A DNA stretch of 64,000 nt from Owenia fusiformis. Its lineage: Eukaryota > Annelida > Polychaeta > Sabellida > Oweniidae. The stretch is taken from the NCBI GenBank assembly GCA_903813345.2, contig CAIIXF020000005.1, positions 19,349,375 to 19,413,374 of the forward strand. The letters run 5' to 3'. The notes under the pieces were generated by a model that saw only the letters and a list, made by a program, of their open reading frames with translations, was not told where the DNA came from and did not search any database. Made by a program: the position numbers and the translations under genes. Shown piece by piece: positions 40,801 through 52,600 of this stretch. The stretch's first letter is position 1, and the number at the start of each line of letters is the position of its first letter.

Positions 40801-43613
40801 TAGGACCACCTTAAGGTTCCATGATTAGTTAAAGGGCCGTTAAACCACCCATGATTTGTGCAACGTTCTATAAATGGATTAAGATGAGACACTTCTCACA
40901 TATGAGACATCTATTTACTGTTCTAACATAGATTAATGTGAATGAAATAAGGCAAAAATTAAAGGATCAATTCTTAAAATCGCGGATTCGGTAGTATTGA
41001 ATCTCTAATAAAGATGGCGCGAAAGTTTTTCCTTATAAGGTCAAAATATTTCCCATGATGCAGTTCGCGGGGGAACAAAATTTTTCTACCTTGTTTTTCC
41101 CCGTTGGTTTAACATGGGGATTTTCATACCCATTTTTCAAGCGATATTTTCGATCGAATCTCCATGCGATCGGAGAAAACAAACTATCAGAAACAATTAG
41201 TCTTTTAATAATCTTTATATAACATATATTTTTTTTCATTTTATTGGCTCCTAACGGGGTGAAAACAATGATTGAAAATGGGAGTATATTCCGGAAGAGA
41301 AGAAGTCACGTGACTAGTCGCCATATTGGAAAAAGCAATTCCATTCGACTTTCAACACGTTCATACCAATATTACCGCACTACAAACTGTAACATCGATG
41401 CAACAACTGAATAAAAGTACTCATCTTCATATTACATTATAGAGTTACGTTGAAAACCCACAAACAACTGAGCATTTGACCAAAGAAGACACGTCGCTAT
41501 TATCTAGGTCAAGTTTAGTGGTTCGAAAGCAAATCTTACATACTCGTTTCCGAATTTTGTTGTTAATTGTATAATCTTTTATTGATTAAATCTGGTATAC
41601 TGACTATTAATTCAATGACAAAGAAGAAGAATTCCGATGGTGTCATTTTTTTATTTAGCTTGCGGGTGTAAAAACAAAATTGCGTAATTAATTTGATTTA
41701 GAACTTTCGGGTCTCACAAATAGCTACACGAAATGCATCGTTGAAAAATATTGACCAATCAAATTTTGTCCTTTTTGAGTACATATATGCACCATATATG
41801 CGAACGTTCTGATTCAAAGAGCGAACAGCGAAATGGAGAATTGGAGTTGCCACATTCAAAGCGAAAATCTTATCCTGTCATTGAATAACCTTAGCTAATT
41901 AGTTACGTAATATATGACTACGGATGTAAAGATTTCTCCCTATAGCCTCATATACTATATAACTAGCATTTTCCCTAGTCTTATGATGGGCTCTCTTACA
42001 AGTTTGATTTTTAAAATTATCTGCTTACCTCAAAATCAAAGCCTAGAATATCAATAGGGATGACATATTTTCTGGCAAAGTTCTGCATGACACCCGTGAG
42101 GAAAGCTTGCGTGAAGAAAAATCCAGACACCCAGAATATATTTGGCTTCCCCTCATCATGCCATTTCTGAAAAGATATTAAGAAACGAATTTTAATACAA
42201 TATGAAGATTTTGTCTTAAAATGAAACAGTATGGTGAACCATAAATAAGTTAACCCAAACAAATGTTAATAACTCAGTAATTAAGCATTGGTTTAAAGTA
42301 AAATTCAATTTTGTCTAAATTAAACCTTGTTCAATGTTCTTTCATTCTATCATTTCATTGGTCTATTCCAAATGGTCAACATTTTACAAATATGCTCAAA
42401 ATAGTTTCAAGTTGGATGACCTCAAATTGAGAGTAAAAAGTACTATACTCTAAACGTTCTAAAGCCTTACTTGTAGAAAGTTCAATCTATCTATTAGATC
42501 ATTGATGTATGACCCGAGAGACTTTAGAGACGGGTATGACCTCTTGGCCCACATTGCGGGAATGCGACCAATCAGAACACTTGCAGCCACCTCCTCCAAT
42601 TCTGATGACATCACAACGAGACCTTTGATTGCCTTCTGGAGATTTTTCAAGCTATTCCTTACTATAGATGTTAAGCTGAAATTGGCCAATGTACATATAG
42701 AATATAGATTATATAAGGAATTCATTGAATATACACTCTCTGTTCAATCTCATTGTTGAAATTACAATTTTAAAAAATAATGTACAGTCTCAAAAACGAG
42801 TCTGCTCTCAGATCATAACTATTAAATTAATAACAATCTTCCCTATAAATCTCATCTTACCATTCTTGAAATATCTATCCAATTGGCAAAAAATTGGCAG
42901 ATAATTTAGAAAACATTAATATCAATATTTTTAACAAATAAAACATGTAAACTGTCCCTACTTGTTGAATCTTTCCATTTCTTGCACCAATACTGTGTTC
43001 ATGCTCTCATTGTATACTACAGGGAAATTCTTGGATGCCTCCTCAAGGTCAAATTCTAGTGGCATCTGAATTGCAAATACAGCACATGTGTTTCTAAGTT
43101 TTCATTTTTACTTCCCCGCTTTATATATATTTCATTTTATTGCTGCAACCTCTTACACAGTCTTACCAAACTCCTCTATATTTTTTTCTCATTTACAGAA
43201 ATTCAATAATGATTGAATTTAACATGTTATCAATACTTGGAACCATTGTGTGTTTGGGATGAAGTTTGGGGGGGGGGGGTTCACAAGGACTTGGTGCAAG
43301 ACTGTTTGTTATTATGGGCTTTATCAAAATCAAGTTCTTAATGTTAATTGGTTTTTGAATTAAAATTAGAATCCTTCTCAGAGATTAATTGTATTTTCTC
43401 TAAACAACATATATCCCCATCTATTACCTTTTCAAGAATTCCAGTTGCAATGGCATAAAGATTGTCATCTGAGCCACCACTAGCGCCACCTACACTTCGA
43501 CCTTGGGTCAGCAACACAGAGTCAAATAGCTGCTTGGTTTCTTGGAGTTCCTTGGAGATGTCTACGTTGTCATGCATTCCAAATACCTCAGGCAGCTGGG
43601 TTAGTGGCAGTGC
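34832..43613 (-). CDS. dynein heavy chain: C-terminal domain exons and stop
   Basis: Exons 43428-43613 ([16 protein letters not shown]), 42962-43065 ([16 protein letters not shown]), 42471-42675 ([34 protein letters not shown]), 42029-42166 ([32 protein letters not shown]), 36187-36278 ([20 protein letters not shown]) and 34832-35093 ([16 protein letters not shown], then [20 protein letters not shown]). The stop codon is at 34832-34834 after CQLDD. A 5.75-kb intron separates the antepenultimate and penultimate coding exons, much larger than the others. Confidence 0.94.
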
Positions 43614-46600
43614 CTAGAATAACATGGGAAGATTTGTGTTTTAATCAGTTATATTTTACCTTACTCTGGAATTTTGGTAGCTTGTTTATACATAATTACA
43701 TTAAAACATCATTTTCCAGTTGAAATGGCTGATTCACAAGGTGAGAAAAAAGCTTGAATGTGATGTGAAGACTTCAAGTATTATGATAATACATCTTATG
43801 ATAATTAAAAGATGTCATTAGCAAAAGATTTATCAATTTTTCGATGATTTAATCCAAGTTAATATTTGATTTTTCAAGTGTTCAAATAACTCAAAAACAA
43901 CCAGATAAGACATACATTTATATACAGAACTACCCAGCTTACCAAGAGGCATATAACAAATAATCAAATAGAAGCAGCTTACACAAAAGAACAGTATAAC
44001 TCTTACATAGTAATATGGCGACATCAAAACTGGACAATGATCCTTTGATGGATTCAGTAAACTGCTCAATCTGTATGGAAACATTAGAGGATCCAAGATG
44101 TCTACCATGTATGCATAGTTACTGCAGAAAATGTATCCAGGGCATCATAGATGCTCAGGTAAAGAGCAAAACATTCTCCTGTCCAACCTGCAGGGATCGC
44201 ACCCCTATACCAAAAGAGGGAGCTGGAGGTTTGAAGGTGAACTTTTTTGCTAATTCTGTGCTTGAAGCATTGAAGGATCGATCAATGCCAATAGATGCAA
44301 TAAACTGTGACATCTGTTCACAAGATGATAAACTGGTCGAAGCTGTTATGAAATGCATTGAATGCAATGAAAAGCTATGTAGGACATGTGGGCGTACACA
44401 TCAACTCTCACGTTTCTCAAAGTCACACAAAGTACTCCAGCTAAGTGGTGACATTTCAAAAGATACCACAACAGCACTAGGGATGTTATCTAAACGAACA
44501 ATATACTGTCAAGAACATGAAAATGAACCTTTGAAGTATTTCTGCAAAAAAGATAAGTGCCTTATCTGTCAGGACTGCTTTGCCTTTGACCATCAAGGAC
44601 ACCCATTGGACAATATCGCACAGACAGCTAAATTAAACATTAAGAACCTTAGCTCAGTTATTGACCTTGGAAGACAGAAATCAGATAAGTACGAAGTCGG
44701 CATAACTGCTACTCATATCCAGAAACAAACAATCGAGAAAAATATTAAGGATGCTAAAGTTCAACTGAAAGCAGACAAAAAACTTGTTGTAGCAAATGTT
44801 GAAGCCCATTTTGAAGCACTTAATGATAAAGTTGCCGAAATTGGTAATGCTGCAATCAAAAACACAGTGGCTCGATTGGCTGATCTGCAGTTTCAGAAAG
44901 ATGCCATAGATGGCACTGTTAAACAGCTGGAGAACTTACGTATCCATGGCCATCCTGCAGACATTGTATATAATATACCTGAGATGAATGCTAAGAGGGA
45001 GACATGGACACAAAGTCCAGATCTACCAATCGACACAGTGACTAAAATCGAGGTTCAGCCAAGCAAAATCAGCAATAACAAAACCATTAAGCTGTCACAA
45101 GTCAAAACAAAAAGGGAGCAGTTGGCAAAGATAAGTGTTGAACAACACATACAAATACAGAAAGAACATAAGATCATGAATGTGGGATTTACAGATATGC
45201 GTGTGTTTCCAAATAATGTAATAGGAATAAGAACAAATGATAAACTAGTGTGCTATGACAAAGATAAAGACTGGACCATCACAAGAGAGTACACATTGAA
45301 AGAAAAGGATGTTCTAGCCTACACACCCACACATAATAATGGCATTATTGTGTGCACTGACAGTGACTCAATATTTTATAAAAAGATGAAAACATATGCA
45401 GGTACAGATGATGTAATGGAAACCATAATACCAGATATTGGCTCAAGCATCCAGGACATTGCGATGAATAAACAGTGTGATGTATTTATTTTATATTCAG
45501 ATGGTAGTATTCTCCACACTGAATTTTCTGAAATAATAATACCTCAATTCAAAATCAATAACATATCTGAGGCAAACACTATATCCATGAAAAGTAACAA
45601 TGACATCATAGTGGCTGGGAAAGGAAAAGTTATTGGTATAAGAATGCAAAGCAGTGGCAGTATTTTTGAGTGTTCTAGTCAGATGCTTGAATACAAGCCT
45701 ATCAACAGCAAAGATGATGCCCTTCATGCATGTGTTGACAACAAAGACAACATAATGGTGCTTAACCGCACGAAGAACACAGTCACATTACTGGAGCCAG
45801 ATGGGCTCATGGTAAAGGACTTGATCGAACCAGGAACTACCAACTGCAAGATGTTCAATATTGCAACCACAGGCAAAGGTGAGCTTATGATTGCAGCCAA
45901 GCACAATGGTTCAGATAACGAAAATTGTATCCTCACACTGAAGTACAGATCAGATGATGGTCATATCCTTTAAGGAATATGAACATTAGGTGTGACAAAA
46001 GCACAGACTGGTCTATAGGACAATGGCCTATTTAACTATATAATTTAACTTAATTTTTGCATACCTTAATGAATTCCACGTAGTCTTCATATTCCCCTTT
46101 AGGTGGTGCATAATATGCTCCGCTAGGTGAAAACTTGTACTTGGGCTCACTGACGACATTTTGATTGTAGAAATCTTGTAAGATTGTCATTAGGCATCGC
46201 CTGTCCCTCTCATCTGTGACACGACCCCCATAATTACATTCCCCGGTCATGTAGGTGATAGCATCATACGGCACACTGTCATATTCATTGACATACATCT
46301 GAAAGCAAGTTATGCTTCCAGTATTACATCAATTCGATTAAAGCTTGCTCAAATTACAATGACTGAATTTTCAAACCTGCCATTTTACAAAATTGAACTT
46401 AAAATCTGAGAATGAAAACTGACATTAATTTGATTAATGGCTCTTTAAATTTTACTTATATTATCAGTATATTATCACAGATATGGTTGTGGTTAATTAT
46501 CTAAAGACCAACAGCTGTTTATTTATTTTGTACAATTTTGGGCTTGGGGCAAATTACACATTGGGCATTACATGTAATATAAATGAATAGTATTCAATCT

Positions 46601-49600
46601 ACCTGTAGCTGCCTGACTGAGATTCTGAGATCTGACTCATTGAAACCATAAGCGATGTTCCACCCCAGAGGGCCAAACTTACGCCTCTCCTGCACCAGGG
46701 CATGGAAGAAACACAGTCCATACAGAAGCTTCTCAAACACCTAGAAAAACAAATCAATAATCAGGATAAGCCAATATAAATGCCAGTGGGGCTCTTAACA
46801 TGCTTCTTTCTAAATAAGGACACAACATATTGTCATTTTACTAATTTTGGCTAGAAATAAATTATTAAAACTGATCAAAATATCTTTATTATTTTTCTCA
46901 ACTCTGTGAAATTGGAGTTGGGTGGTTTTAAAATATGAACAGGAAGCAGCATTGAGTGATTAACCTGTTGGGTGATCAGTGAAATATTAATAATCTATGT
47001 CAACCTACCGCTTCTTTGCCAGGGCATCCCTTGAAGAAAGTCTCATCACTGATAGGATCATTAAGGTAGGACTGGAGTAGATTCTGACGCAGACCTGTAG
47101 GAGGTTCATTAGTCATCTTAACTCCATTCTGCAGCACAGTCACTGGGAACTACAAGACAAAATTAACTGGGTCACTAAAGCATTATTTAACATGGTAGTT
47201 CCCCATCTTTGCAGTATTGGTAACTATTGAATTAAGTAGATTTTTAAGGTACTTACTTTGTATGACATCTAAATTATTACACAGACTGAAGTTTCACATT
47301 AACAATGAATGAACTGACCCTGGAATATTTTATCTTACTTAAGCTAATTGGTGATAATGACTCACCTTAGGTGAAGGGTAACTAGTTAGCCATAGCCTGA
47401 AGTCTGTGTGCGTGTTCTCAGGCGTGAACTCTTCACATATCTTCTCCATAGCAGTCATCCAGGACACAGCCAAATGACAGTTCTGTAGTAACACCCAGGA
47501 ACCTTCAGCTTTTGCACTTGCAATCATCTTTGCTGCGATTGGACCCTAAAAAACAACATATACATTGTGACTTGATATCAAGTGTATTTTGTGTACATAA
47601 ATTGGGATATTAACTATAAAATGACTGTCGAAAAAACATTAAAGCACAATATATGAATGGTGCTTTTACTAAAACACTGTTTTCTTACCTGTCCTTGGCC
47701 AAGAGAAATAGACTGGAATTTCTTCCCACCAAAGCCTCTGTCCTCTGCAAACTTGAGCAATGCCATGGTTGGGTCAGCACCAGGGGAGAGGACGAAAATC
47801 AATGGAGCGCAACAGTTTGAATCAGCAAAACTCTTAGCAAGATCAAATGGAGGTGGCTCAACAAATTTCTTTCCTAGCTTTTCCTGGACATAATTTGTGA
47901 TTGCTGGTACAACCTGAAAATTGCAAACACTTAATAACTAAAATATACTGTACATGTACTTTTATTCAAGATGTAAAGACCATTATTATGGGTTGTCTAA
48001 TTATGAAATAGTGATTAATAAAATTTGAGATTTTGAAAATGTTGTAACTTGTTTGTGAAATATTTGTTGTCTTTTTTCTTCGCAATAAATTTCAGATTTA
48101 GAGTTTCACATTAAGAATGTTTGAATCAAAAAGTTATTCAGTTATTCAGTTGATAAATAAAATAATCTCCAAATGCACGACAAAATATTAATCTGCTTAC
48201 CTTGTCAGGCCTGATGCATCTTAATACAATCATTTTCTTGAACTCATCAAGGTCAGAGTCCCAGGGGGCAGGGAGCGTCTCCTCATGAGGTTCCTTGCTA
48301 TCATAGAATGCTCGCCACTTGTCTATGTTCTCAATGAAGTGGTCCCTATAACACAATTGTAGGGTTGTTATACTATTTTGATCCAAACCCAGTAATATTT
48401 TAAACACTGTAACGGAATTTTCAATGAATTGTCCTAATAACATGGCTTAGTTACGTAGTGTATAGGTCTGAAAATTATGATAAGATCAATTCACTATGTT
48501 TATGATATTTTGTATCTGTGTATGTATTATCATTGTGAAGAAGCATTGGAATACAGAAATCGTTATTACAATTTTTCAGGAATATAAGGAAAGGGGGCTC
48601 TTAACAGGCTAATTTATTTCATTTGTACATTATACATTGGTATTCAAATATACAGATTATACATATGTAAAAAATGTGTATGGAGCATTACTAGTATACA
48701 ATGCACTGTCTATCCATTAGCTTTCTCTTGAAAGCCAGCCCATGGTGATGCAAAATCATTTGATATAAATTCTGAACACCTACACAACATACTTGTATTT
48801 CTTGATGAAACCTATTCAGATATATTTCAGAAATACTCTAGTGAAATTCAAATGGAAAAAAATAAGAGGCAGATCTTTAGTCCAGCCTGTACATGTTCAT
48901 AAACTTGCAAATCTACCACTCTTCCATTTAGCTACAACAAAAGAAAACTCACCCAAAGATACATTTTCTAATTTCAGTTCACCTTCAGGAGACCAATATA
49001 TGTACCATTTCTAATAAGTTATCATTCAAAAGATGAACTTACTTCAATTTTTTCTGGTGGTAAACAAGAGCAAATTCTCCAGCTTTGGCTTCTATTTTCT
49101 CCAATTTAGACATAGCACTGGAATCCTTTCTGGTTGGAGAGATAGCAAGCAGATAGATATAGACAGTTATAGGTTTATAGATGGAGCTTAGGTCTTGCAT
49201 CAAGTCTTTGGTGGTAGGAAGGAAGGGAGGGAGGGTGTCTTTCCTGGGCCATAAGATTGAGTGTTCAATGTGTGAAATAGGGGTCTACTTAAAACTGCAT
49301 CAATGGCTTTGAGAAAAGGGGAAATTATGTTTTCTTCCTTGACACTGATGCATGTTATTGTGCAAATTGTTCAAAATTGCAAGTTCATAATAAATCTAGG
49401 ATTGAATTTTTTGTTACTCTATAACTTTCATAAACATGAGAGCTACACTGAATGCTTTTCAGCCTCTTATTCTTTGTCTTGATATGTTACCCTTTGGTCA
49501 ATCACATTATTTATTTCCCCAATCTACCCTGATTGGTACATGTGTATGTTTGGAAGGAGGCTTGATGCAAGACTAATAAAGCATAGAAAGCATAGTAAAC

Positions 49601-52600
49601 AATACATCAGAGCAGTTGCAGAGAATGTAGATACATGGAGGAAAAGCAGATAGTACCATTTTGTTGCATAGATTCTGAATACAGTAAAACCTGTGAAAAT
49701 GAACATCTCAGTCTTAAATGTAAACATTTTATCAGACCTGAACATATTACAATTTGAACAGTTTGAGCTGGTGCTTGCAGTATCCATTCCAGGCAGGTTT
49801 GACTGTATACAGACAGCGCAACACACAGATTTCACATTGATTGATTTTAACTTGAATATAGCATTGAATACAAGAGTGCAGTGGACAGGTTAGAAAAGCA
49901 TAGTTTTGAAAATATTTGAAGGTGTGAATTACTTAGATAAGACAAGACAAGGAGGAATGATGTTTATGTAAGGGCAGACATACAAAGAATCAAAATGGAA
50001 AAGATAGTGTAGGAAAAGAAAGCTTTCGATGAGTCACATCCACATAGCATTGAAGACATTTTCAAAAACTTATCATATCATGTATTTTACTTACTTAAAT
50101 GATGCGAATTTTCCTCCAATGTCTGTCAAGCGACAAACTTCATCCCAGCTTTTGTCAGTCAGCCATGTACTGTCAGGGTTGGGAATTTTATTCTCAAGGC
50201 CGACACCCCCAGTCAGGAAAAACATAAACTCTTCTCGTCCAAGGTCATTTCTAGCTCTGAAAGAGAAAAAATGAGAAGTGTTGAACGAGGTTGGAAGTCA
50301 ATTAATTCATTGTTGAATAGAATTAAAAGAATCATTATTTCTTTCAATGTCTTTGATACACTGTATTTGATACAAATTGCCAATGGCATATGAAAATGGA
50401 CATTTTACAACATATAGTAGTATTGATAGATTAAATATAGAATAAAGTTGTAATATCATAAAAAGAATTTTCAGTGTTCAGATTTAAAACTAATCAAATT
50501 GTTTTTTATTCATTTTTTGATAATTATGACATGTTTTCTTAGAAAGTATCATTCAAAATAGATTTAAATTACATCTACATAGAGACAAATAAGTCAAATA
50601 CAAATGTATATGGTTTTATAACATTTTAACAATTCTAGTCACCCAGAGAACATATCAGGGGGACTTTAAGATTTAAGAAACATATACAGAAATAAGAAAC
50701 ACATGCAAAAAGCTGATGAGAATTAGTAAGGCAGATTAGCAGAAAACATGTATTTAGTAACAACATACAATGAAGTAAAATGTGCCATACAATTCAGTGT
50801 CATCATTAAGGTGATTAAGGTGTCATCATCAATGTATTATCGCTCATTTAAGGACAAGTTTTCATTAAAAAGAAGTAACATTTCTGATTAATTCCTTACT
50901 TCCTTGAATGGATACCAGCAATCATCCAGACACTTTGTAGGCAGACTGCCCATGTGAGTTCATGTGGCACATTTTAAGTCATTTTGAGATAAAAAGAATT
51001 TTATCATGGTTTATGGATGGTATTAATATACACATATAAATATTTTGAACTGGTACGCAGTGCACATTATGTGCACAATATTAAATAAATTAAAAATGAA
51101 TAAACATTCACCAATTAATGATCTGTGTTTTCAAGAGTATGTAATATCCCATTTGTCATCCATTTATTACCAAATATTTTATTTATTAGGATAGAACAAA
51201 TATTCATGGTAGAACAAATATGCATGATGCCTAGTATTAATAATTAAGCCACATGGCTAAAAATTCCTGAGTAGGGTGGGAGTTAACAAGATTTTGCAAA
51301 GGGATGTTCCAAGTATCATCAATTATTGTAATTCTTACCGAGAGCATCCTCCGATCACAGGACTTCAAAATCCAGAATATATTCTTTCTTTTTACCCCCT
51401 GCGATAAGCATTTAGCATTTCCCCGATTAAGAACTTGCAATCTGATTGGCTGTTGCAACACTGCGACAGATATCACGTATAAGTCATTGCGCATAATTAG
51501 ATCACGTGATTCAGTTTAATCGGGCGCTTCCAAATTGGTTATAGCAGGGGGAAGAAAGAGGTACGGATTCTGGATACCTGCTTAGGAGGATGTACCGAGA
51601 GATACTGCAACATGGTTTTATTCAGGTGAACTAGGAGGGGGATTTCAAAGACATTCCTTTCACCCTAAACCAGCTTTAGATTTTGCAGAGGGTGTCCCAA
51701 ATATTATGAATAATTATTGTTTGTACGTTTCATTTAGATATGCGGTTACATGGATTTTCCTTAAGTGTACTGGGATGGGAATTTTCAAACATTCCTTTAA
51801 GCCCTAAACCAGTTTTAGAGTTTCCAGAGGATGGTGTCCAAAGTATTATCAATTATTTAGTTATGTTATTTCCTCGGGTTATACTGGGAGGGAAATTATA
51901 AAGACATTCCTTTAATGTTTATATTTTTCATAGGATGGTGTCTCACCTCCAAGCAGGTTTCCATCCTGACCATCCTAACACATCCCTGATGATCCAACAT
52001 TTGAAAATATATTCCTCATGATTTAAAAATAAAAACTCCCAAATTGACATATTTTCTTTATGACATGTATAATGTAAAAGAAGCAAATGTATATAGTCAC
52101 ATATGGTACATGTATACTGGATGCATGCTTCGCTTGAGCCATTTCTAAACAAGTTTCCCAATAATTTTCATGTTTACAAAAGGTGTCTTGTGCCTTTTTG
52201 GGCCTGGTTATTCACAAAATACATTATAAAAGACATAAAAATGTGAACAAACACAAGTGGGGTGTAAAACAATATAATTTGGAGTGTTCCATAAAATGTG
52301 TGTGTGTCACACAAATTGTGTGTGTTGTACAATGAAAGCATTTGATACCAATTAATTAGCCAAAACAAATCAAAACAGGACAACACATAACATTTAACAT
52401 TGGTAATTCACAAATTGTCATCATACTCACATCAACAGCTTACAACACAGAATAAATGAGAATAGAAGCTTGTCTTTCTCAAATAACGAGCGGCAGACAT
52501 TACAATACAAGTTGTACGTAAAATGATCTGTAAGATATCTCAATCGTCTCTCCAGGATCTTTGATTTGTTGCTGGAAGGAGAATAAAGATCGCAGGGCTT

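Larger units (their letters stand above)
36279..42028 (-). other. largest dynein intron (5.75 kb)
   Basis: Intron between exons 42029-42166 and 36187-36278. It contains a TACAGTAAAACC-type MITE (39417-39602), TTAAGG/AATT-rich inverted repeats at 38940-39090, a dyad at 40292-40367, a 38-bp triplicate (40703-40816) and a CpG-richer promoter-like patch at 40980-41830. No coding exon is recognised; ORFs at 36248-36469, 38231-38431 and 40295-40513 lack signatures. Confidence 0.6.

Noticed and set aside
41033-41239. 68-codon minus-strand ORF in the promoter-like island
   Set aside because: No domain signature and the CpG content explains the open frame; possible 5' UTR at most.
41319-41330. SRF CArG box at CCATATTGG
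   Set aside because: It has five, not six, A/T bases between CC and GG; better read as a YY1-type CGCCATATT.
44015-45973. NHL-repeat assignment for the TRIM-like C-terminus
   Set aside because: Strand-like repeats are present but the NHL consensus is not visible, so only a divergent propeller is proposed.
50257-52430. A third copy of the dynein alternative exon
   Set aside because: I scanned both flanking introns for the SNKSKILE and CRSLF coding patterns and found none.
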